Source: Flavobacterium sp. | GTDB taxonomy: Bacteria > Bacteroidota > Bacteroidia > Flavobacteriales > Flavobacteriaceae | NCBI GenBank assembly: GCA_004296145.1 | Contig: SEBM01000283.1 | Span: 1-5,515, forward strand | DNA length: 5,515 bases | Direction: 5' to 3' | In this document: positions 1 to 5,515 of the stretch, in pieces | How the letters are laid out: each line of letters starts with the position of its first letter | Position numbering within the stretch: position 1 is the stretch's first letter | Program-made: the position numbers and the translations under genes | Notes under the pieces: generated by a model | Database searches by the model: none | Told to the model about the DNA's origin: nothing | What the model saw: the letters and a program-made list of their open reading frames with translations, nothing else

Positions 1-113
1 TAAAAATAGAGTTTAAGATTATCAACTATTTTTTTGATTTTTGGAAGTGTTTGAAAATCTATACGAATTTACGTAATATTTCTGTCTTTACAGTTGCAGA
101 TAGCTCTAATTTA

Positions 114-145
114 TTGCAATTAATTTGAGGTTTTTTTAACTTTTG
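114..145 (+). promoter_or_regulatory. possible promoter of the sodC-like gene
   Basis: The 208 bases before the sodC-like gene are AT-rich and hold no convincing ORF. The best promoter-like pair is TTG at 114-116 and TAACTTTTG at 137-145, 20 bases apart. This resembles the Bacteroidota pattern TTG...TAnnTTTG but has one extra base inside the -7 element. Alternatives are TTAATTTG at 120-127 with TTG at 94-96 (23 bases apart), and TAAATTTA at 173-180, which has no TTG at the right distance. The sequence does not decide between them. Confidence 0.25.
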
Positions 146-208
146 GAAATAAATTTTTCAAGTTAATTATGTTAAATTTACTTACATATTAATTTTAAAG
201 CCCTTCTA

Positions 209-736
209 ATGAAAAAAATCATCGCTTCTTTCGCCATAATTACAGCCTTAATTATTGGTTGTAAGACCAGTACAAAATCAAATGACGCCAAAACCCTGAC
301 CGTTGCATTAGAGCCAAAAAGTAATAGTACCGTAACCGGAACTGCGACATTTACAGAGAAAAACGGTAAAGTAACTTTTGTTGCAAAAGTGGCCGGATTA
401 CAACCTGGAGTTCATGCCATTCATATTCATGAAAAATCAGATTGTAGTGCTGCTGACGGAAGTTCTGCAGGCGGACACTGGAATCCTACCTTTAAAAAAC
501 ACGGTAAATGGGGAGTTGGAGAATATCACAAAGGTGATATCGGAAACTTTACTGCTGACGCCCAAGGTAACGGAACAATTACTTTAACTACAGATGAATG
601 GTGTATTGGTTGTGAAGATGAAACAAAAAATATCCTGGGTAAAGGCTTAATCGTTCATCAGGGAACGGATGACTTTACGACTCAGCCTACAGGAAATGCA
701 GGCGGAAGAGTTGCCTGTGCAGGAATTATCAAGTAA
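209..736 (+). CDS. sodC: Cu/Zn superoxide dismutase, predicted lipoprotein
   Basis: Converts superoxide to hydrogen peroxide and oxygen outside the cytoplasm. The 175-residue product starts with a lipoprotein signal peptide: Lys2-Lys3, a hydrophobic run, then the lipobox Ile-Ile-Gly-Cys with the lipidated Cys at 18. It should therefore be membrane-anchored and face the periplasm or the surface. The SodC fold follows from about residue 30. By comparison with the animal enzyme, all metal ligands are present: copper His72, His74, His90 and His150; zinc His90, His98, His107 and Asp110. The active-site Arg is Arg167, and the structural disulfide should be Cys79-Cys170. An additional CIGC pair (Cys132, Cys135) lies in the loop before the His150 strand. 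Length is normal for bacterial SodC. The gene appears monocistronic, with a hairpin just after the stop. The start at 209 is fixed by the signal peptide. No Shine-Dalgarno is visible, as is usual for this phylum. Very confident in family and export. Confidence 0.96.
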   Translation: MKKIIASFAIITALIIGCKTSTKSNDAKTLTVALEPKSNSTVTGTATFTEKNGKVTFVAKVAGLQPGVHAIHIHEKSDCSAADGSSAGGHWNPTFKKHGKWGVGEYHKGDIGNFTADAQGNGTITLTTDEWCIGCEDETKNILGKGLIVHQGTDDFTTQPTGNAGGRVACAGIIK

Positions 737-742
737 AAACAC

Positions 743-779
743 AATAACCACTATTTTTCACAAAATCTAGTGGTTATTT
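743..779 (+). terminator. hairpin terminator after sodC
   Basis: An 11-bp perfect inverted repeat (AATAACCACTA at 743-753, TAGTGGTTATT at 768-778) encloses a 14-base loop and begins seven bases after the sodC stop. The T tract on the 3' side is short and interrupted by a C, so termination may be incomplete. It separates sodC from the next gene, which has its own promoter element. Confidence 0.65.
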
Positions 780-814
780 CATTTAAAAATTAATCTTAAC
801 ACAAGAAAAAGATA

Positions 815-822
815 TAGCTTTG
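815..822 (+). promoter_or_regulatory. -7 promoter element of the LETM1-related gene
   Basis: TAGCTTTG matches the Bacteroidota -7 consensus TAnnTTTG exactly and ends 19 bases before the ATG at 842, which would give a short leader. No TTG is seen at the expected -33 distance; the closest is TTA at 796-798, 16 bases upstream. Its position after the sodC hairpin supports independent transcription of the downstream gene. Confidence 0.5.
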
Positions 823-841
823 TATCCTCAAACTTAAGTTA

Positions 842-2044
842 ATGATCAACGCATCGGCATCTGGCTGGATAGATAAATTTTTTAGTGAACAAAAATTTTC
901 AGAAGCAATTCCTTTTGAAAACAAGGATTCTTTTTACTATAAAGTAAGAGAAACCGGTTTTATCTATGGTCATATCATCGCTATAGATTCTCAGATTCCG
1001 ATTCCGATCAAAGGCTGGTTTAAAACCGAAATTTCTAAGGTTGCCTTATTAAATACATTGTACGGTGTCTTTTGCTTGGAAAAAAGAAATTCTGAACCCA
1101 ATAATTTTATTACCGAAGTTCTGAAATTTTATAAAGCAATGAATCCGGAAGGATTTAGTTTACTGAAAATTCTGCTTCCAAAAGACACTCCTTCTTTTGA
1201 ACTTGAAAATATAATAGACCAGAGAGTTCAGACTAATGACAGTATTATTAGTAAAAACTTTTCACATCTGGTTACCAATGCATTGTTATTTATTGATGTT
1301 TTAGCTTTCAGTCAGTATCTCGAGCATGGAGAAATTCCGGAAAAATATTTAAAACGAATTGAAGAAACAGTTCTTGGAATTGTTGGGCTGGCTTTAAAAA
1401 CCAAAACAGTCAAATCCCAGCATGATGATTTATTGATCAAACTTTTTGAAGCATCGATTCGATATTCTAAATTCTCTAAGGTTACTGTAGATACTTTAGA
1501 AAATCTGCAACTTGACTATTTTAAAAATAAACTGGAGCAATATTATTTAATCGATATGGCCGGAATGGCGCTGTGGAGTGATGGTGTTGTAGAAAATGAA
1601 GAAGCCTATTTTCTTTATTCATTAGGATCAATGATGGGCGTTTCTGATTATTTTGTTACTCAGAGTATTGACACAACACATGATTTTATAACAACACATA
1701 AAAATAAAATCCCGTATTTTAATTATTCAAATCCGGTAAAACATTTTTATGATCAGATGACGCACACTGTTGTAAAACTGATTATTAGAAACAAAAACAG
1801 ACTGGTTAAGGAAATCATGCAAAGTAAAGAATTGGTTGTCCTTCTCGCCTATTCTACAACCAGGGATTTGGATGCCAAGGAAAAGAAAAAAGTAAAAAAA
1901 CAGCTTTTGGATATCTGTAAAACGATTCCGTCACTAACTATATTTTTACTTCCTGGCGGTAGTTTATTGCTTCCGATTCTGATTAAGTTTATTCCAACTT
2001 TATTGCCATCGGCTTTTAATGAAAATCTTGACGAAAACGAATAA
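842..2044 (+). CDS. LETM1-related protein of unknown function
   Basis: A 400-residue protein with no signal peptide. Its last 70 or so residues (about 328-393) match the conserved block of LETM1, the mitochondrial inner-membrane cation-exchange protein: a charged helix with repeated Lys (346-353), then LLDICKTIPS, and FLLPGGSLLLPILIKFIPTL followed by LPSAF. This parallels the LETM1 pattern of a proline-flanked hydrophobic segment ending in FPxxLPSxF. The rest (1-320) is probably alpha-helical. An acidic stretch near 246-254 (SDGVVENEE) resembles the acidic turn of TerB-like domains, but that is only a resemblance. Similar Bacteroidota proteins are, as I recall, catalogued as LETM1-related biofilm-associated proteins; the biofilm role cannot be judged here. 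One hydrophobic segment (about 366-388) could enter or cross the membrane, so the location is uncertain. The gene has its own -7 element and ends in a shared bidirectional terminator. Reading frame and family are secure; function is not. Confidence 0.85.
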   Translation: MINASASGWIDKFFSEQKFSEAIPFENKDSFYYKVRETGFIYGHIIAIDSQIPIPIKGWFKTEISKVALLNTLYGVFCLEKRNSEPNNFITEVLKFYKAMNPEGFSLLKILLPKDTPSFELENIIDQRVQTNDSIISKNFSHLVTNALLFIDVLAFSQYLEHGEIPEKYLKRIEETVLGIVGLALKTKTVKSQHDDLLIKLFEASIRYSKFSKVTVDTLENLQLDYFKNKLEQYYLIDMAGMALWSDGVVENEEAYFLYSLGSMMGVSDYFVTQSIDTTHDFITTHKNKIPYFNYSNPVKHFYDQMTHTVVKLIIRNKNRLVKEIMQSKELVVLLAYSTTRDLDAKEKKKVKKQLLDICKTIPSLTIFLLPGGSLLLPILIKFIPTLLPSAFNENLDENE

Positions 2045-2078
2045 AAAAATCGCCCTGTAAAAAGGGCGATTTTTTTTT
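2043..2078. terminator. bidirectional terminator between convergent genes
   Basis: A GC-rich inverted repeat, ATCGCCCT (2049-2056) and AGGGCGAT (2063-2070), has a 6-base loop. It is flanked by an A tract on the left and a T tract on the right that can extend the stem. On the + strand it ends in at least eight Ts directly after the LETM1-related stop codon. On the - strand it also ends in a T run, 15 bases past the carbonic anhydrase stop. It should therefore terminate both converging transcripts. Confidence 0.92.
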
Positions 2079-2092
2079 GATTTATCCTGATA

Positions 2093-2728
2093 TTAAAATT
2101 TCAATTGATAAACTTCATCAAGTTCATCATTTGAAGCAATATTTACATTTAAATCTGTTACAAAACCAGAATTAAGACCGTAAACCCAACCGTGAAGCAT
2201 TAAGTCCTGACCGTTTTTCCATGCGTTTTGAACAATAGACGTTTTAGCTAAATTGTAAACCTGCTCTTTTGCATTGATTTCTACGAAAGCATTAAAACGC
2301 TCTGTCTCATCTTCAATAGAATTTAAATATTTATCGTGCAAACGGTATTCGTCTTTAATATGGCGAATCCAGTTATCAATAATTCCAACAGACTGATTTC
2401 CCATAGCTGCTTTTACACCACCACATCCATAGTGTCCACAAACAATTACGTGTTTAATTTTCAGCACATTTACAGCGTAATCCAAAACACTCAGCATGTT
2501 CATATCAGAGTGAACAACCATATTTGCAATATTACGGTGAACGAAAACTTCACCTGGTTTTGCACCAACAATTTCGTTTGCAGGAACACGGCTATCAGAG
2601 CATCCAATCCATAATAATGGCGGTGACTGACCTTTTGCCAAATCAGCAAAATAGTTTGGGTCTAATGCCAATGAATTTTCTACCCATTTTTTATTGTTTT
2701 CTAGTAACTGCTCATAAAACTTTCTCAT
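2093..2728 (-). CDS. can: beta-class carbonic anhydrase
   Basis: Cytoplasmic zinc enzyme that interconverts CO2 and bicarbonate. The 211-residue length is typical of the E. coli Can type. The zinc site is visible as Cys43, Asp45, His99 and Cys102, in the motifs CSDSR (43-47) and HYGC (99-102). Asp45-Arg47 form the usual catalytic dyad. Trp40, Arg65 and Tyr183 fall where the type II enzymes of E. coli and Haemophilus influenzae carry their non-catalytic bicarbonate pocket, so allosteric inhibition by bicarbonate is likely (inference). No signal peptide is present. The gene lies 121 bases downstream of the SulP gene on the same strand, a pairing known from many bacteria that suggests joint handling of bicarbonate. 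No terminator is seen in the gap. A weak -7-like TAACTTTA at 2787-2794 could give extra transcription. The leader just before the ATG is almost pure A/T, with a long A-rich run and no Shine-Dalgarno. Confidence 0.96.
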   Translation of the reverse strand: MRKFYEQLLENNKKWVENSLALDPNYFADLAKGQSPPLLWIGCSDSRVPANEIVGAKPGEVFVHRNIANMVVHSDMNMLSVLDYAVNVLKIKHVIVCGHYGCGGVKAAMGNQSVGIIDNWIRHIKDEYRLHDKYLNSIEDETERFNAFVEINAKEQVYNLAKTSIVQNAWKNGQDLMLHGWVYGLNSGFVTDLNVNIASNDELDEVYQLKF

Positions 2729-2849
2729 TTTTTTTATTTTTTTGCGGTATTTTTTAATGAAGAATATATCAAAAAGAACTTATTTGTAAAGTTACCTATT
2801 TTTTGGATATTACTTTCACTTTAGAAATGCCTTAATTTATCTTATTTGT

Positions 2850-4499
2850 TTAAAATTTTTCTTTTATCTGTTCTTTTTTCACCAAAGCTCTTTTTGCAAC
2901 ATCATAATAATGCTCAATTGAAACATGGTTATTAATTTCAGGTGAATTTTCTAACTCGTATGCTTTCTTAAAACCTTTTAGTTTCACTTTGATGTTTTCG
3001 TCAATAGCTCTCGTTTCTTTAAACTCACGAATTAAATCTAAAACATCGTGCGCAATATACTCTGTATCATGTGCATTGATGATAACTTTTGAGTTTTGAG
3101 GAATATCAGCGAGTGTTTGTTTGATTGCCGCTTTATTCAAAAATGAAACTTCCTGCGCCAGGTCAATATGGATAATATCTCCGTCTGCATATTCTTCCTT
3201 TTTAAAGCTGTATGCTCTTTTTAAGTTTCCTCTCAAAACAAAAATGATACTGATGATAATTCCCAAAGCAACACCTTTTAGCAAATCTGTAGCTACTACA
3301 AATACTAAGGTTGCAATAAAAGGAACAAACTGGTATTTTCCTTTGTGCCAGAAATGCAGGAATGTAGCAGGTTTTGCTAATTTATATCCAACCAGAATTA
3401 AAACGGTTGCCAAAGTTGCCAACGGAATTTTATTCAAAATTGCCGGAATTGACAAAACACTAATTAATAAAAGTACACCGTGAATTATCGCAGACATTTT
3501 AGATTTTGCTCCCGCATTATTATTAGCCGAAGATCTTACTACAACAGATGTCATTGGCAAACCACCTAAAAGTGAACTTACTATGTTTCCAATTCCCTGA
3601 GCTCTAAGCTCTACATTGGTATTGGTGTATCTTTTTTGAACATCCATTCTGTCAGAAGCTTCAATACATAATAGTGTTTCGATAGAAGCTACAATTGCAA
3701 TGGTAAGACCAACAACCCAAACCTGCGGATTTGCTACTGCAGCAAAATTTGGTGTTATGATGATTGATTTAAATTCATCAAAAGATTTTGGAACCGGTAA
3801 AGAAACCAAATGTTCTTTTGCAATCGCTAACGAGCTTCCTGTAGAAATAAATATTTCGTTTAAAACTACTCCCAAAATTACGGCAACAAGTGCTCCCGGA
3901 ACTAATTTTAGATTTTTAAGGAATGAAATCTTATCCCATGAAATTAAAATTATCAATGAAATTACCGAAATCACAACTGCTCCTAACTGAATGTGATTTA
4001 AAAGATCGAATAAAAACGAGAAAGTATTGCTTCCGTCGTTTTGAATAAAAGCCTGATCTCCTTCAAAATCTGCATCATAACCAAAAGCGTGAGGCAATTG
4101 TTTTAAGATGATAATGATTCCGATACCCGCAAGCATTCCTTCGATTACATTTGTTGGAAAATAATTTGATATACTTCCGGCTTTTAAAAATCCTAATGCT
4201 AATTGAATTACTCCAGCAATAAATACAGACATTAAAAAGACATCAAACGCTCCTAAATCGGTGATTGCGGTTAAAATAATAGCTGTTAACCCAGCCGCTG
4301 GCCCCGAAACGCTAATGTGTGACTGGCTTAAGTAACCTACTACTATACCACCAATTACACCTGCGATAATACCAGAAAATAAAGGCGCCCCTGAAGCCAT
4401 TGCAATACCTAAACACAACGGAAGAGCCACCAAAAAAACCACTAAACCTGAAGCAAAATCAGATTTAAGGTTGGCAAAAAGATTGATTTTTTTTGTCAT
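2850..4499 (-). CDS. SulP family anion transporter with STAS domain, probable bicarbonate transporter
   Basis: Inner-membrane anion transporter of the SulP/SLC26 family, 549 residues. The membrane domain (about 10-425) has the usual many hydrophobic segments and three family signatures: SGPAAGLTA (65-73), the GGLPMTSVVVRSSANNNAG loop (312-330) and TDLLKGVALGI (404-414). A cytoplasmic STAS domain follows at about 440-535. The position that carries a phosphorylatable Ser in anti-sigma-antagonist STAS proteins reads Ala-His-Asp (483-485) here. The substrate is not readable from sequence: the family carries sulfate, bicarbonate, chloride and other anions. The carbonic anhydrase gene directly downstream favours bicarbonate, as in known SulP-carbonic anhydrase fusions and gene pairs (inference). 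The gene begins 79 bases after a small gene on the same strand with no terminator between them. No good promoter lies just upstream: TAGTATTG at 4504-4511 is one base off the -7 consensus but lacks a TTG partner. This favours co-transcription. Family certain; substrate moderate. Confidence 0.95.
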   Translation of the reverse strand: MTKKINLFANLKSDFASGLVVFLVALPLCLGIAMASGAPLFSGIIAGVIGGIVVGYLSQSHISVSGPAAGLTAIILTAITDLGAFDVFLMSVFIAGVIQLALGFLKAGSISNYFPTNVIEGMLAGIGIIIILKQLPHAFGYDADFEGDQAFIQNDGSNTFSFLFDLLNHIQLGAVVISVISLIILISWDKISFLKNLKLVPGALVAVILGVVLNEIFISTGSSLAIAKEHLVSLPVPKSFDEFKSIIITPNFAAVANPQVWVVGLTIAIVASIETLLCIEASDRMDVQKRYTNTNVELRAQGIGNIVSSLLGGLPMTSVVVRSSANNNAGAKSKMSAIIHGVLLLISVLSIPAILNKIPLATLATVLILVGYKLAKPATFLHFWHKGKYQFVPFIATLVFVVATDLLKGVALGIIISIIFVLRGNLKRAYSFKKEEYADGDIIHIDLAQEVSFLNKAAIKQTLADIPQNSKVIINAHDTEYIAHDVLDLIREFKETRAIDENIKVKLKGFKKAYELENSPEINNHVSIEHYYDVAKRALVKKEQIKEKF

Positions 4500-4578
4500 A
4501 ATACAATACTAAAAAAATTATTCATTAAAGATTTGCCCCATTTATAAAAATGCGGTTAAGTTCAAATAATCGGAAGTA

Positions 4579-4860
4579 TTATACTAAGTTGGGAGGTGGA
4601 GCAAATATGCTCGGAGAAATATTGTCAAGTTTTACAATATTCTCAGATATGATTGTTTTTTTCTGAATATAAGCCGTCATTAAAACTTCATGTTCTAATA
4701 TTGTCGGATGCACTATAGATTTAAGTTCTTTGTGTACTTCCTCTTCAGAAAGACTAATAGTCATAGTCGCACTATTGCATTTCTTTATCGCCTGAACAAT
4801 TGTCGGGGTCGATAAAAATGCAATAAATATGAATAATAATATGCGTGCTAATACTTTCAT
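4579..4860 (-). CDS. small exported or membrane-anchored protein, unknown function
   Basis: I do not recognise a characterised family. The 93-residue product starts with Lys2 and Arg6 and a hydrophobic run (7-22) that looks like a signal peptide. A possible signal peptidase cut lies after Val-Gln-Ala (22-24), leaving about 69 residues; otherwise the segment could be a membrane anchor. The mature part has a single Cys (28), an acidic cluster SEEE (38-41), three histidines (43, 51, 57), and a hydrophobic, proline-rich C-terminus ending in APPPNLV. Short flavobacterial proteins with a similar start and a PPP near the end exist to my recollection, which I could not check. It lies 79 bases ahead of the SulP gene on the same strand, so it may share its transcript. 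A near-ideal promoter ends only 5 bases before the ATG, which implies a leaderless mRNA if this start is right. Starting at the next Met (33) would remove the signal segment. The signal-like N-terminus and the promoter support a real gene. Confidence 0.72.
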   Translation of the reverse strand: MKVLARILLFIFIAFLSTPTIVQAIKKCNSATMTISLSEEEVHKELKSIVHPTILEHEVLMTAYIQKKTIISENIVKLDNISPSIFAPPPNLV

Positions 4861-4865
4861 TGAGG

Positions 4866-4895
4866 CAAAAATAGTGTTAAAGAAATAAAATCAAA
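4866..4895 (-). promoter_or_regulatory. Bacteroidota-type promoter of the small gene (and possibly sulP-can)
   Basis: Read on the - strand, TTTG (4895-4892) is followed after 18 bases by TATTTTTG (4873-4866), an exact match to TAnnTTTG. The spacing fits the 17-23 bases typical of the phylum. It is the most complete promoter in the window. The -7 element ends only five bases before the ATG at 4860, so transcription should start at or very near the start codon. A weaker alternative, TAAATTTC at 4925-4918, would give a longer leader but has no TTG partner. Confidence 0.55.
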
Positions 4896-4933
4896 GAAAC
4901 TGACGAAAAATTTTATAGAAATTTAACATAAAT

Positions 4934-4971
4934 AAAAAAGCAGAATAATACAAATGCACTATTCTGCTTTT
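4934..4971 (-). terminator. terminator after dps
   Basis: GCAGAATA (4940-4947) pairs with TATTCTGC (4960-4967), and flanking A and T runs extend the stem to about 12 bp around a 12-base loop. On the - strand the hairpin starts 21 bases past the dps stop codon and ends in a run of six Ts. It isolates dps from the small gene, whose promoter lies just beyond. Confidence 0.85.
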
Positions 4972-4992
4972 AAGTTATTTAGCAACAATGAA

Positions 4993-5472
4993 TTACAGCG
5001 TTTCTTCTAACCATGCATTCATCATCCAGATTGTTTTTTCCTGTTCTGCAATGAAGTCACTCATCATAGAATTTGTTCCTTCATCATTGATTTCGGCTGA
5101 TTTATTTAAAATTTCTCTTTCAATTTTTAACAAATCAGATAATGAATGAACGATTAACTGAACGGCCTTTTCATCGTTTGAAATATTTTTTCCAACCGTA
5201 AGTTTATTGTTTTTAATATAATCTTCAAAAGTGTGCAAAGGAGTTCCGCCAATTGTCAAAACTCTTTCGGCTATCATATCTATTTTTAATTGGGAATCTG
5301 TATATAATTCTTCAAATTTTACATGTAAATCAAAGAAACGCTTTCCGCGAATATTCCAGTGAATTCCTCTTAGATTTTGATAGTATACCTGAAAATTGGC
5401 TAATAATACATTTAATTCTTTTACTAATAATTCTGACTCTTTTACAGGTAATCCTAAAATATTTGTTTTCAT
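4993..5472 (-). CDS. dps: Dps family ferritin-like iron storage and peroxide protection protein
   Basis: Forms a 12-subunit shell in the cytoplasm that oxidises Fe(II), preferably with hydrogen peroxide, and stores the iron, limiting hydroxyl-radical damage. The 159-residue protein has every ferroxidase ligand at the family spacing: His38, His50 and Glu54 from one subunit side, Asp65 and Glu69 from the other, matching E. coli His51, His63, Asp67, Asp78 and Glu82. The C-terminal helix (about 136-157, with AEQEKTIWMMNAWLEE) is typical. The N-terminus is about 13 residues shorter than in E. coli and lacks its Lys-rich DNA-binding tail, closer to the Listeria type, so DNA binding through that tail is unlikely (inference). 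The gene has a clear -7 element 28 bases before the ATG and its own terminator, so it is probably transcribed alone. Peroxide control through OxyR is common for dps but cannot be seen, because the window ends 43 bases upstream. Start chosen by family alignment and promoter position. Confidence 0.96.
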   Translation of the reverse strand: MKTNILGLPVKESELLVKELNVLLANFQVYYQNLRGIHWNIRGKRFFDLHVKFEELYTDSQLKIDMIAERVLTIGGTPLHTFEDYIKNNKLTVGKNISNDEKAVQLIVHSLSDLLKIEREILNKSAEINDEGTNSMMSDFIAEQEKTIWMMNAWLEETL

Positions 5473-5500
5473 AATCTTGATTTTTACAACTAATTTACTA

Positions 5501-5508
5501 CAAATTTA
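5501..5508 (-). promoter_or_regulatory. -7 promoter element of dps
   Basis: On the - strand TAAATTTG matches the Bacteroidota -7 consensus exactly and ends 28 bases before the dps ATG, giving a leader of roughly 20 bases. The matching -33 element would lie beyond the end of the window, so the promoter is only partly visible. Confidence 0.55.
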
Positions 5509-5515
5509 GAGCAAC

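Noticed and set aside
1..3. TAA at the first bases as the stop of an upstream gene
   Set aside because: It may be coincidence; no coding sequence before it is visible.
21..43. Possible hairpin ATCAA...TTGAT followed by Ts near the window start
   Set aside because: The stem is only 5 bp and all A/T-rich; without the upstream gene in view it cannot be called a terminator.
378..587. 69-residue ORF on the + strand inside sodC
   Set aside because: It lies in another frame of a gene with complete family motifs; the peptide has no recognisable features and no promoter of its own.
2336..2757. ORFs on the + strand opposite the carbonic anhydrase gene
   Set aside because: They are antisense to a fully conserved enzyme gene; the translations are low-complexity and look like nothing known.
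2779..2849. Nine-base direct repeat CTTATTTGT at 2779-2787 and 2841-2849
   Set aside because: Two copies of a short AT-rich word in an AT-rich gap are expected by chance; there is no third copy and no regular spacing.
3121..3990. Two ORFs on the + strand opposite the SulP gene
   Set aside because: Antisense shadows of a conserved transporter; no promoter, no start context and no protein-like signature.
4575..4585. Small palindrome AGTATTATACT over the stop codon of the small gene
   Set aside because: Five-base arms with a one-base centre and no T tract; too short for a terminator or a convincing operator.
5253..5474. 73-residue hydrophobic ORF on the + strand opposite dps
   Set aside because: The hydrophobic look comes from reading the A-rich dps coding strand in reverse; all Dps ligands are encoded on the other strand.

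Overview
The window looks like chromosomal DNA from a Flavobacterium-type member of the Bacteroidota. Four things point there. The DNA is AT-rich. Start codons are preceded by A/T-rich stretches without Shine-Dalgarno sequences. Several genes carry the Bacteroidota -7 promoter element TAnnTTTG. The protein set fits too: a lipoprotein Cu/Zn superoxide dismutase, a LETM1-related protein, and a short-tailed Dps. No mobile element, CRISPR array, tRNA or rRNA was seen, and codon use looks even throughout, so this reads as core genome rather than an imported island.

Layout: two genes on the + strand (sodC-like 209-736; LETM1-related 842-2044) converge on four genes on the - strand, which are transcribed in the order dps (5472-4993), a small exported or anchored protein (4860-4579), a SulP anion transporter (4499-2850) and a beta-carbonic anhydrase (2728-2093). 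A strong hairpin with A/T tracts on both sides sits at the point of convergence (about 2043-2078) and should stop transcription from both directions. sodC and dps each end in their own hairpin. The LETM1-related gene, dps and the small gene each have a good -7 promoter element just upstream. The stretch from the small gene through sulP to the carbonic anhydrase gene contains no visible terminator, so it may be one transcript.

Functionally there are two themes. The first is oxidative defence: SodC removes superoxide outside the cytoplasm, and Dps uses peroxide to oxidise and store iron in the cytoplasm. The second is inorganic carbon: a SulP transporter followed by a beta-carbonic anhydrase is a recurring pairing thought to move bicarbonate and interconvert it with CO2. 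The least understood parts are the 400-residue LETM1-related protein and the 93-residue small protein ahead of sulP. The small gene's promoter lies so close to its ATG that its mRNA may be leaderless. I found no clearly new multi-gene system; the best candidates for new biology are these two proteins.
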